From the NCBI GenBank assembly GCA_022539475.1, contig VCMS01000094.1, positions 106,904 through 170,903 of the forward strand: a stretch of DNA of 64,000 nt. Reading direction: 5' to 3'. Both the position numbers and the translations under genes were made by a program. The notes under the pieces are model-generated. The model had not been told where the DNA came from, made no database searches, and worked only from the letters and a program-made list of their open reading frames with translations. This document shows positions 18,992 to 29,360 of this stretch, piece after piece. Position 1 is the first letter of the stretch. Every line of letters starts with the position of its first letter. This stretch comes from Gracilaria domingensis. Its lineage: Eukaryota; Rhodophyta; Florideophyceae; Gracilariales; Gracilariaceae.

Positions 18992-21244
18992 ATGAGTCTT
19001 TCGGCGGAACTATCTCGAGCCGCACGTGCCTGTCAGGGCGCGGCTGATGCTTTGTCGCATTCTCTACGTCCGGGTTCATCAACTACCCAACTTTCGGCAA
19101 TTCAGATGGACACTTTTCGCGAAGCTGAGGCGTTTTCGATTACTATTCGTACAGTCATGGATAAACTTGAGCCCACAATGTCGCTCTTGGAATGCGGAGC
19201 TGCATGCGTTGGTAAGCAAGAGGGACTCACTCACGGTTCATCTCTCGTGTGCAACGGTATTGATACACTTGTTAGTATCCTGGTGTCTCTTTTTAACACG
19301 TCGAACAATGCAATACTAGACGCTGCGAACGTGAGGTCCAGGTCTTTGCTACAACCTTTGAATGTTGCGTCGTGCTTCGAAAAGATGGTCACCCATCATG
19401 GTCAGCTTCGAGCCATGTACGGGATAATACATCTGATGTCGAAAATAACTGAGCACGTAGATGTTTCTCAAACGCTATTCTTGCCTGTGTCAGATGGCGC
19501 GGAGGCGGACCGCGACTTTCAACCTGCAAAATTCAGGGCTGCTATCAAGCTCGATGACTTTTATGGGCGTGGTTTTGGTTTCCACTATACAGCCGAAATG
19601 CGAAACGTTCTCCGCGTTGTTAATATTGCCAGAGGATCAGTGCACAAATCTCATGTCGATCACGACCCATCTCCTCAGTTCGTCAAGAATGTCTTCATGC
19701 TCGGATGGGGTTGGGTGTATTCTAACATGGTTCTGATGGATAATATTGGCTTTTCCATTGACGGCGTTTCCCGTATTGGCGTTGACGACAATGAAATGTC
19801 CATTGTGACCTTACGGAAGTTTATGAACCTTGTGGAGGAACCGCTAGTAGCGGGTGTTACTAACTTTGTAAGTGCAGATGTTGCTATGGATAGCATGTTC
19901 GCAATACCTCAGCCGGGAGCTGAGGAAGGTATGGAACCGGTTGATAGTCCCTGGCATAGTGAGCGTCTTCGAGACGTGTTCAGAACTATTGACTCACCTG
20001 TGAGAGCGCGTTTGATGAGCTATAAAAACCGCCCGACGGCTCTTCCAGCCAAGAAACATTCTGCAGGAACCCTAAAGAAACAACAGTCGATGTCTGCCGT
20101 CGCGAACACTTCGAAATCTACACAATCACTATCCGCAGAATCAGCAAGTGGGAGATCGTCTGGTGCAGGCGCACCGTCGGCATCACGGGCTAGAACTGAG
20201 CCCATCGATGATCATAACGCGCGCGCTTTCAACGAAGCTGTTCGTTCGAATGGGGTGGGGAACCAAGAAGCACTAGTGACAAGGACAAGCAGTGCGTGGA
20301 GTGAGGTGGTTGACAGAAGTTATCTTGCATCGGCATTTAAATCAAGTGTGACTTCGATCCACTCCAACATGTCTTCGTTCCTGGGTATAGAAGAAGCAAA
20401 ACCTGCCGTCGGTCTGATCGTTCATTTTCATGGCGGTGGTTTTGTGTCGCAAAGCACTTCCAGTCATCAAGGATTCATGAAAGAAATATGCGCAGATATT
20501 CCGGACTCGGTTTTGTTCTCGGTTGAGTACAGACTTGCTCCGGAGCACAAATTTCCAGTAGCTCTGCACGAATGTACATACGCTTATCTATGGGCTCTAC
20601 AAAATGCAAACCGACTTGGAACACTTGCAGAACGCGTAGTGTTTGTTGGAGATTCGGCTGGAGGAAACTTGGCTGTGGCTGTGGCACTACTTGTAGGAGA
20701 ACTTGGGGTGCGGCCTCCGGACGCTGTATGCGTTGCATATCCTGCGCTGCACATAAATAGTGCGTGGAGTCCTTCTCGTCTGTTGTCGTTTTTTGACCCG
20801 ATGCTCCCACTTTCCGTGCTGGAACTATGTTTGAAATCATACGTTGGAGAACACGACGATAATTGCGCTAATCCGTTGGTTTCACCGACGTTGGCTCCCG
20901 ATGAGCAACTGAGGTGTTTACCACCAATTACATTGTTGTGCGGGTCGTTAGACCCATTGTTGGATGATTCTGCATTGTTTGCACATCGATTACGAAACGC
21001 AGGACGGACGGAGGACTGTTTCAAGGTTTGTGAAAGCATGCCGCATGGGTTCATGAATATGATTCAAGTTAGCGTTACTGCTCGATCTGCGCTGCACTTT
21101 CTGGCCAAACGAATCTCGGATGCGTTGCAAGTACCATTAAGCAAGCGCACTGGTCTGGTAGACGTTGAAGCAAACGGCAAGAACCGCGGGAGTGCAGAGG
21201 TGGAGAATTCTACAAGTTCGAGGGAGCACGAGAGGGGTTCATGA
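18992..21244 (+). CDS. Hormone-sensitive lipase homologue (HSL_N + alpha/beta-hydrolase)
   Basis: 750 aa, single exon, ATG at 18992. Residues about 10-340 resemble the helical N-terminal domain specific to hormone-sensitive lipase. A low-complexity Ser/Ala/Lys linker (about 345-440) could be a regulatory, phosphorylatable region. Residues about 470-720 are the catalytic alpha/beta-hydrolase of the bacterial-HSL/GDSAG class: oxyanion motif HGGG near 479, nucleophile in GDSAGG near 553, acid in the DPLLDD region near 653, and His in PHGF near 684. The expected reaction is hydrolysis of diacylglycerol, sterol or other esters, so the protein likely works in lipid-droplet or sterol-ester turnover in the cytosol. 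The two-domain architecture is that of animal LIPE rather than of single-domain carboxylesterases. Confidence 0.92.
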   Translation: MSLSAELSRAARACQGAADALSHSLRPGSSTTQLSAIQMDTFREAEAFSITIRTVMDKLEPTMSLLECGAACVGKQEGLTHGSSLVCNGIDTLVSILVSLFNTSNNAILDAANVRSRSLLQPLNVASCFEKMVTHHGQLRAMYGIIHLMSKITEHVDVSQTLFLPVSDGAEADRDFQPAKFRAAIKLDDFYGRGFGFHYTAEMRNVLRVVNIARGSVHKSHVDHDPSPQFVKNVFMLGWGWVYSNMVLMDNIGFSIDGVSRIGVDDNEMSIVTLRKFMNLVEEPLVAGVTNFVSADVAMDSMFAIPQPGAEEGMEPVDSPWHSERLRDVFRTIDSPVRARLMSYKNRPTALPAKKHSAGTLKKQQSMSAVANTSKSTQSLSAESASGRSSGAGAPSASRARTEPIDDHNARAFNEAVRSNGVGNQEALVTRTSSAWSEVVDRSYLASAFKSSVTSIHSNMSSFLGIEEAKPAVGLIVHFHGGGFVSQSTSSHQGFMKEICADIPDSVLFSVEYRLAPEHKFPVALHECTYAYLWALQNANRLGTLAERVVFVGDSAGGNLAVAVALLVGELGVRPPDAVCVAYPALHINSAWSPSRLLSFFDPMLPLSVLELCLKSYVGEHDDNCANPLVSPTLAPDEQLRCLPPITLLCGSLDPLLDDSALFAHRLRNAGRTEDCFKVCESMPHGFMNMIQVSVTARSALHFLAKRISDALQVPLSKRTGLVDVEANGKNRGSAEVENSTSSREHERGS

Positions 21245-21338
21245 TGGTTTTCCTCAGCGGAGAAAGGCTGTCGCGGATCGAAAGTCTGACTGAGCTCCAA
21301 TGTACGGACGGTAAAGATACCGACGGTACAAACCGTGT

Positions 21339-21385
21339 AGTGGAACAGGGAGGGGTATGCAGTGCATACCCCTCCCTGTTCCACT
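21339..21385. repeat. Perfect 23-bp inverted repeat with 1-nt centre
   Basis: Left arm 21339-21361 and right arm 21363-21385 are exact reverse complements, centred on G21362. The arm contains AACAGGGAGGGGTATGC. It sits about 100 bp past the lipase stop codon. It could form a cruciform in DNA or a very stable hairpin in the 3' part of the lipase transcript. Confidence 0.95.
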
Positions 21386-22595
21386 GCTTAAATCAAAGAT
21401 TTAACACTGCGTGGATTGCATGGACACGTATTGGTATGCTGCATGGAAAGCAGCAAAATTACAGATATGACAAATATACATACGCGTGTCTTACAGCCAG
21501 TCAGTTGCGAGTCGCAACTTGCGACGAAAGAAAGCGCGCGCACTTACAGTGAGCGCGGCAGCGTCAGATTGTCACGGCTGACGTCTCGAGGACCGAGTCG
21601 GTCCTCCGAGAGGACTTTGTAAAGCGCGGTGTGTAACGCAGGGTGACAGGTGCCAAGTGGCCCGCTTGATGTGCATGCGTGCAAGTCCTACTGGAACGTT
21701 CGCACTGCGAACTTCGCAGTAAGCTGGTCCTCCACCACACGCTCCACTTGGCATCGCGTTGTGCCTGTCTGATTGCGGCCAATCGTTTGTGATGCCCAAG
21801 CACGGCTGGCGCTAAACGCACCACGAAAAGGTCTAGCCCGTCATGGTCAACAACTCTCTTTGAGATCTGCTCATCAAAGATAGATTTCTGATGTCTGTCT
21901 AAAGTCTGTCATCACTGTCCACTATGGCGAACAGCTCTGCGTTGGGCGAGAACAAAACGCGGGAAGCACAACTCTTGAGACGCCAGTTGCAGTCGATCAT
22001 CTGCGCACCGTTTTCGAAAACTGATTATGAGAGGCCATCGGCTAGTCCAACCTGCGTGAAGGGCAGCAACGGTGTGCCAATTATCTCATTGATTCCTATG
22101 TCTATAATCTCAAAGGCAGCCAATGGTTTGGATTCCAGTACACTTGCAAGCTGTGCATCTTGGTTTTTTCCGGAATAAATTCACATCTTCTTCCGCTCCT
22201 GTGATTCGCATTTACTGATGGAAACATCACATGCCTTCTAAAGAAATAAAGAAGCTCGCTCACTCTACTTCGTTGCCGTCGAGCACCGACGGCACAATTT
22301 GCACAAACTAATCGCCCACAAGTATACATATCCACCTTCCGAACCGTCGACAATGCGGAAATAGAATTTTGGCCCTCGTCGAGACATCACCTAAAACTTT
22401 TTCTTCGAAGCAAGCGCTCCCCATTCAAAAGAGTACCAGCACCACACTATGAGGGCAACCACGAAACAATCCGTATCTTCCATGTTCATACCACCTGACA
22501 ACATGGGATAACCGAACAGAAACGTATCCCTTGGGTCGGCAACACGCGTGCCGAATAAAACAGTAACCTCGCCTTATAGATACGACATCGGCACC
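21386..22595. other. Intergenic region between convergent genes
   Basis: About 1.2 kb between the convergent lipase and FkbM genes. No convincing coding sequence. A further stem-like element is visible at about 21582-21613 (CGAGGACCGA / TCGGTCCTCCGAG). Short frames such as 21924-22178 carry no recognisable domain. Confidence 0.45.
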
Positions 22596-23846
22596 TTACT
22601 TGCTTGCATGCAAGTCATACCACGCATGGAGTTCCTTGCCGTCTAGTACCATCTTCGTCGTGAGCGGTAACCTGTTCTTCACCTCATCAGCCGTTTGCCA
22701 TCTTTTTCCGGTAAACGCGTCAACAGCGTCTTCGCCCCACGGCCCACTGTGTCCCTCCACCTCATCGCTAACACCCTGTTGCAGAACATTTTGATTCACA
22801 ACCTTGAATTTCTTGTAGCCCAATCTTAGCAAGATATCAATGTCTAGTTCCGTCACGTTTTCGATGGAGGTGTACTTCGGGCGATCGGATTCCGTAAGCA
22901 CCTCCAGCGACTCAAGGCATGCTCTGTCTTTGCCCTCAATGTCAATCTTGAAATAGATTGGTGTGCCATACTCGCGGACAAGATCGCCGCAGGTTCTAGT
23001 ATCCAGTTCCATCACGGAGCAGAAGGTGCGGTCACCAGGTGCCGTGACCTCACCAGTGTAGTTTCTGCAGCCAAGGTTCTCAACAAAACTGCTAAACTTG
23101 TCATTCTGGTTGACGTAGAACTTTAGCTTGGGGCGCACCGTATTCTCCTTCTTCGGGTCAATAGCGGTGATTCCAATACCGATCAACTTGAGCCTGTCAG
23201 CCGCAATAGCGTCAGCAAACTTAACCTTGGACTCTGCAACTAGCGTAGGGTTGGCTTCAATGGCAACTACTCGAGAATTGGGGTGCTCGTTGAGATAATC
23301 GCGTGTATCTTGTCCGTTGTTGTGACCAATGTCAAAAATGCAAGGTCCATTATTCCTGGACGTATCCTCACAGTACCGCAGCGAAGAAGAGAACGGGGAC
23401 ACTGGAGCCGGAACAGAGGCGGCCTGCGGCGGCTGTGCGACTACTGCCGCAGCATTGGTCACAACGGGCTGCGGGTTCGACGCGGCGGCGATGGGAGCAC
23501 CGTACGGCGGCATGTACTGCGGCGGCATCGCGTAGGGGGGAGGGGCGTACGGGTACTGGTTCGGTTGTGGTGCGGGTGCAAACGACCTGGCCGAACCCTT
23601 GTCGAAGAGCCCATTCTGAATGGCTGAGCCGGAGGTGAGAAAGAGATGGCACACGAGAAAACCGGCAACGAAGGCAGTAATGGCAACCAGTCTCTCGCGG
23701 CGAATGGAGGGGCGAAGGGCTTTTTGGAAGACGGCGGTTGAGGCGGGAGCATACATGTTGTCCAAGGTCATCTTTTCTTGCGACGGTAGCTTAACAGAAT
23801 TGAACTGAGAAGGAACTTTGAACAGAACGTTGGCGGCACGGGGCAT
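22596..23846 (-). CDS. Type II membrane FkbM-family methyltransferase
   Basis: 416 aa from the ATG at 23846 (MPRAANV...). A short basic cytosolic N-terminus is followed by a single membrane anchor at about residues 51-72, the topology of Golgi-resident enzymes. A Pro/Tyr/Ala-rich stem (about 88-150, with PPYAMPPQYMPPYG-like repeats) leads to a C-terminal SAM-dependent methyltransferase of the FkbM type (about 165-380): FDIGHNNGQDTRDYL (motif I), VVAIEANP (acidic end of beta 2) and FKIDIEGKDRACLESL (motif near beta 4). FkbM enzymes O-methylate sugars or polyketides. A Golgi form in an alga suggests methylation of wall polysaccharide sugars, which is inference. The 5' end is GC-rich and CpG-dense. 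Confidence 0.88.
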   Translation of the reverse strand: MPRAANVLFKVPSQFNSVKLPSQEKMTLDNMYAPASTAVFQKALRPSIRRERLVAITAFVAGFLVCHLFLTSGSAIQNGLFDKGSARSFAPAPQPNQYPYAPPPYAMPPQYMPPYGAPIAAASNPQPVVTNAAAVVAQPPQAASVPAPVSPFSSSLRYCEDTSRNNGPCIFDIGHNNGQDTRDYLNEHPNSRVVAIEANPTLVAESKVKFADAIAADRLKLIGIGITAIDPKKENTVRPKLKFYVNQNDKFSSFVENLGCRNYTGEVTAPGDRTFCSVMELDTRTCGDLVREYGTPIYFKIDIEGKDRACLESLEVLTESDRPKYTSIENVTELDIDILLRLGYKKFKVVNQNVLQQGVSDEVEGHSGPWGEDAVDAFTGKRWQTADEVKNRLPLTTKMVLDGKELHAWYDLHASK

Positions 23847-25100
23847 GAAGAGAGGCAAGGGCGCTCGCCGGGAGGGAGAGCAGGAGTATGATATGCGTGC
23901 AGAATATAGTGAAAGAGCGAGTAAGGAAACTTGTGGGTGGGAAGTGCAAGCGCGGAGAAAGAGCTGGGAATATTACACTCTGCGGGCAGTGTCAAGGCAA
24001 GGCATTCAGCGCAGACTAGCTGGAAGCGCGACCACCGTAAGACGGGGGGGTAGATATGATGGACTAGGGCGCGCTGCGACCGCCGGGAATGCGAGGGCGC
24101 GTTGTGGCGGTGACGAGAAAGATGCCAGCGTGACAACGGCGAGCGCGTGCAGCCGGCGCGCGCCGCGCGTGCCGTCCGCAGCACGACGGCTCAATTCACT
24201 TGACGCTCGATCGTTTTGGCTGAGCGTCTGGAGAGAACGAGCGCGCACGTGAAAACATACAGTGCGGCGTCAGTGACGCGTCATTGTCGTCCAAACAAAT
24301 TCAGCCTTTTTTCGTCCCCTTCGAGAAGGGGCCGAATTAAACGTGGTTTAAACATTTTTTATTCTACACGTATTCGCCGCAGGCAGATAGATACGGTAAG
24401 CGCCGCCGCGACGGTACGTACGTGCAAGCCAGCCGCGCGCGCAAGCCGTGGGCTGCCCGCGCAGCTGGCTTGCACGTTGGTCACGCCGGCGCGCGCCGTT
24501 TTTCGCCTCGTGACACATGTGAGTGCGGAGCGCTGCCGCTGCGGCGCTTCGTATGTGCATTAGATGACGCCCTTCCTCGCTGTTCCTCGAGTGCCTCTTG
24601 TTTGGCTGCGCAAAGCCCTCGCCGTCATTGCTAAGCTGCGTGCGGTTCTCGGGCCCGCAGCTGCAGCGCGGCGACAGCGTGTGTACCAGATCAGCCTTCA
24701 AGCTTCAGAAACGCTGCCAACTTTTTTTGAGTGTCATGCCACTTGTAGCACTACAAGCTCTCGCCATCATCGTCATGCACACGCTTCGGTGCGCTCCCCC
24801 CTCGTTCCACAGTCATTTGGCCGCCCGCAAGCCTTACGTCTTGTCATTTGTACAGTATGTGTCGTCTGTCGTGAAAGGCTACAAAATTGCCCGAAGAGAA
24901 CTACTACAAGAACAGTCCCCATTTTCTTCGGCCCCCTCCAAAAGTGCGCTCCCAACGAGTTTTCTCATCGCAGTTTTTGATCTTTTTCTTCCTGACTGCG
25001 GAGCTGAAGTTACATTGCGTTCCATATTCCAAAAGTAACGATGTACTAAAGAACGGTAAAATTTTCTCTTCAGGAAGGCCGAAGCCTTTTGGGTAGAGTG
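23847..25100. other. GC-rich 5' flank of the methyltransferase gene, no separate gene called
   Basis: About 1.25 kb. 23850-24560 is CpG-rich, resembling a CpG-island-like promoter, and contains CCCCTTCGAGAAGGGG near 24318-24333 and the large hairpin at 24420-24477. Several overlapping open frames (for example 23818-24252 and 24598-25038) are composition artefacts with no motif. Confidence 0.45.
24420..24477. repeat. Inverted repeat, 14-bp arms with inner stem
   Basis: ACGTGCAAGCCAGC at 24420-24433 and GCTGGCTTGCACGT at 24464-24477 are exact reverse complements. The 30-nt interior is itself GC-rich and partly self-complementary (GCGCGC...GCGCG-type pairing), giving a nested stem. It is noncoding and upstream of the FkbM gene. 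Confidence 0.85.
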
Positions 25101-25317
25101 TAAACAAATCTAACTTTATGTTGCAATTGTCAGCTCCCCTCTCCAAACATCCACCCTTTCTGCATTTACCCACGACCCCGTCTCCTCCGCACGCTGCTCA
25201 AGTCGGCCTGCTTTCCACCCTTTCAAAAATGAAGTCAGCGTGATATAACCTTCAGTGTCTTCAGCAATCGTCGGCCCGGTCATACATTTACTTTCCTGAC
25301 GATGTGCTTACCACATC

Positions 25318-25340
25318 GTGATCATCATCATGATGATCAC
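25318..25340. repeat. Perfect 23-nt palindrome
   Basis: GTGATCATCAT, then C, then ATGATGATCAC. It is directly preceded at about 25300-25319 by an ACGATGTG / CACATCGT inverted repeat, so two hairpins abut. Confidence 0.85.
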
Positions 25341-28300
25341 CAAAAAGAACCATCATCTCTCCCACCAGTAGACGCAGAGCAAGAGACTCTTTGACGACAC
25401 ACATGTCTCGAGGGAGCGAATCACCTCAAGACTTTTTGCGCTTCCAAACAATCATTTTCGGCGCAATCTATGAGTGCCAAGTATGACAACTGACATGACT
25501 GTTTGAATGTCTTCAACGTTAGAAACCAAAATAAATGTGGTCACCTTTAGCTAAAACTGTTTGCCTTTCGAGGAAGCAACATTCTTGTGGCTCCAGCAAC
25601 TCTAGAGCTTAAGCGTGGACCGCCAGTCTTTCGTCCATTGAACGTACGGATACGTACGGATACATAACGCTCTGATTAGATGTCTGTCGGCTCGGCCACT
25701 GTCGACCAACAATCAGATTGTGGAATAAATGCCTTCGAATGCAGCGGCGCCACCGGCGCAACAAAGCCCCGTTCCGCTTCAAGTCCAAGAGAGCACTGGT
25801 TTCTGCCATTGAGCAAAACATGTTGGCTTTTCTCTGAAATTCAGTCTAAAGAAACACAGGACCTGAGATCCTATCGAGTCTCTACAAGTTTCCTAACAAA
25901 CTAGTCAACAATATGCAGAACCTTGAGCTTGTCAGACAGAAATAGACACATCCAAGCAAAAATGGTAAAAGATATGTAATACAATACAAACTACGTAAAC
26001 AATTTGCGCCCTCGAAAAAAAAAAAAAAATGGCATCGACTCAGGAGTTGGTGTATCGTACGTCAGAGAACATGTTGTAACAAAAGTTTCCCTGCTTTTCA
26101 TCCCATCCACGATTGAGGTGAACCTTTTGTCTTTCAAGCTTCAGGGTGCTACGGAAAGCGCATTCGGCAATGAACCGGGAGGTATTAGAGACAGAAGCCA
26201 AACCTGAGATACCTCTATGCGTTCTACTAGATTAAATAATCTTCATAATATATATAAATTGGGTACGCAAAGAGATGAATTGATCATCATCATCATGACA
26301 TTGACTTACCCGTGGCTGTGCCGAAATGAAGCGAGCAATGTGAGCACATGTCAGAACCAACTGTTTCTACTCCGTCAGCTTACCCTTGGTACGACATGAA
26401 GATATATCCTTGTTAAGATATGAGAGCAAGACAAGCAAGTTTGCTTAGTCTGCAAGTAAGTCGTATCCGACTTCTTACTAAACGACAACTTTTATCCTTT
26501 TCGCTCTCCGTTTGCTTTTTGTATACTTCTCTCCCCACACTTCCGTACATATGTACCAGATGTTCTGTTTCTCTTCTTTCTTGTCAATTTATGGACATCA
26601 CGGCTCGATCACTGGACGCAAATCTGTAAAAGAAGTTTTCTGTTCGTGGGAAGGCGTCTGTTTTTCATGATTTCTCCTGCAATGCTGGACCTCTGTTCTT
26701 TAAAAGAAGGCAAGCAAGTAAGACGTACACAGACGTCTCTAGAGACGTTTACGTCATTTCCTCTATGCCTACCATACGCATGCAGGGCATGACTAGAACG
26801 CCATAGTCATGGTAAATATATTTGTCGTACGCATGATTTCGGCAGACACCCAGGCATCGGGACTTGGGGGGGATAGAATTAGAAGAAGATTCTGTTACAT
26901 TTAGAAAATTCTAAGCACCTGTAGCAAACTGTCTTGAATCTGCAGACAAGGTTAGAAGGCTACCCTAGGATACCGATAGAGAGAGACGTGTACGGCACCC
27001 TTATATGGAAAATATGAGGATACAAGGCCACCCCGCACTCGATAATTGCGTATTGTACGGTGATTCTGCTGAACCTAGCGTTCTCCCACGAGAAGGCCAT
27101 TATCAGTAATTCGTTCTTTGAACATAATACATGCTCAACAACATTGTAATATCAATGAGACTAAGCCAAAGCTTAGCTTAGTCACCTCTCCAGAGCGACT
27201 CAATGATCAGTATATTGCTATAATTGCTGTCTAAATGTTTCAAATAATATTAAACGTATGAAGTTTGAGTCGCGCTCTAGGGTCGTCCATGAACTATCCT
27301 GGATTGTGATCACAAGCAACGAGATAACTGTTGAGCAGATATCAAACAGCCCAAATGACAATAATGTTGGTTACATAAAAGCCTATCTAAACGAAGACGC
27401 ACTATGGCGGATCGGCTACCAAGCGTTCTGGGCAAGATACCTTTTGATGGATTACGCCTCACGTTATAAGGAGCAAACTTCTTCCTGCAGTCCTAACGAG
27501 GTGTGATCGTGCCACAGCGTTGTAAGGAGAGCATAATGGTCAGCGGTTGGACGATGTCAATTTCTTCGGCAATAGATCCCCATGGCTCACTTCACATATT
27601 CGATTTCAATGCGTGAAAGAATTGAAATCATTCCTATAGAATTTACGCTCTTTACATATTTCAATTGCAATTCATTTTAAGCTGCAAAACTGCCATTGAT
27701 ATCTTTATCTATAAGAAGAATGACTCTTGAAATCTGTTGGATAAAGTTCTCTCTCTCTCTTTATGCGCACAACAGCCTAATTTCGGCATGCTACATAACG
27801 TTTCTGTTCAAAGAAACGTTCTCTCTCTGGGAAGGCCAAAACCTTTTCAGGCCATTTTCTAATCAAAGTACTAACGGCAAGACCCTGTCGATCACTTCGA
27901 GCGGGCAAACACAAACGTCGAGACAGCGTCTCTCGTTGGGCATCTCAAAAGATAATGCTCAACCGTATTCAATACACCTGGTCTGCACGCACAAACCAGC
28001 ATTATACTTTGCATATGAGCTCCCAAAGGATGCGGATGAAGTTCAAATAACGTTGCGATTTTTCTTTACGGTCCTACTTTTTGTCTAATCAAAAATATCC
28101 CTTCATACCAGAATCGGACCAAAAAATCTAGATAATCTTTTGTACACGTACAGATAAGCAACCGGATCAATACGTTAATAGATCTAAACGGCCAAACGAA
28201 GAGGAGGTGGTGCATAGCACAGCACAGGACCTCCAAAATGCGAATCAAAGCGCCAAAAGATACATTTATCTGCTCCGTACTCTTCAGTTCAATGCCAAAG

Positions 28301-28356
28301 TCTTGAACGTAAGCTTTACGGCCTTTTCTACTCGCTTTAATTCAGGACCGTAGAGA

Positions 28357-29360
28357 TGACCAACTAGTCCGAAAAAAGTGGTCGACTAACTAACTAATTA
28401 ACGATACGTTGTATCTAGTTAGTCACTCATATGAAACGTGTCCACCGTGCATTTTGTACATCATGTAATGCTTGTTTGAGCTTATATGGCTTTTAGCGAA
28501 GAAGACACAAGTGTTTGAGTTTAGAATGTTTCTGTTCCAACAAACTTGTCCATACATCTCCGAAGCGATCAAAGTGAACATTATGGCCTCATTGTCAATA
28601 ACGCATCTCAAACTGCTGAGCTTAATGCAGCTTTGGTGATTAACAAGCAAGAGTAACAGCAAAACAAGAGGCGAAAACCTGGAAGAGGTAAGGAGTCTAG
28701 CACAAAGGTCTCAATATAGAGCACGCCTGCAGCTAATAGCAGCTGCCATCTTACCAAGCGGCAAGGGTGCGATAAACCCTCCAGGACGCGTTAGATGACT
28801 AACAATCTGAGAAACTACCCGAAAATGGTGCTAACTAGCAGCCCCGTATACATAACTGACTATAGCAAAAAATAGGACCCAACTAACTAACTAGTACAGA
28901 AAAAATTTAGTTAGTCAACTCTTCGTACACATGCACACGTTGAACAAAACGAACTGTTGTCTTACGTGCGGGCCCTACAGAGAGACATTGAAAAAACGTA
29001 ACGGTAGATCATACACGTTGAACAATGCCGATAAAAGATCTTTTTTGTTCAACAGCGATGTGCAAAATTTTTGAAAGTGTTTGTTCAAGACTAGTTGCGG
29101 TGCAGCGGTTTTCAAAAACTCACAGATTAGTTCGCTACATGCAAAAGGGGAAGCGCTTACCAATATTGTTAGGAGTATTTCACAAACGTTTGGCAGGAAG
29201 CTCAACACTTTACATGATGACTAATACATGACTAACTACCGAGAAACAGGGCCGACTAATGACTTGAATTTTCTCTCTTTTAGTTGGTCATGTGTACGGG
29301 CCTGGTAACTAGTGACTTCCTACGTAGCCATTGTAGTTATTCATGTGTACGGCCCGGCTT
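28357..29360. repeat. Three diverged copies of an ACTAACTA-containing module
   Basis: Similar text occurs at 28357, 28793 and 29216, about 430 bp apart: GATGACTAAC-like, then AACTA..CCGA.AAA, then GACTAACTA. Two copies are followed by an ACTAACTA...TAGTTAGT inverted repeat (28386-28426 and 28880-28916), and TCATGTGTACGG occurs at 29287 and again near 29340. It could be remnants of a MITE-like or tandem repeat. Alignment was by eye. Confidence 0.45.
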
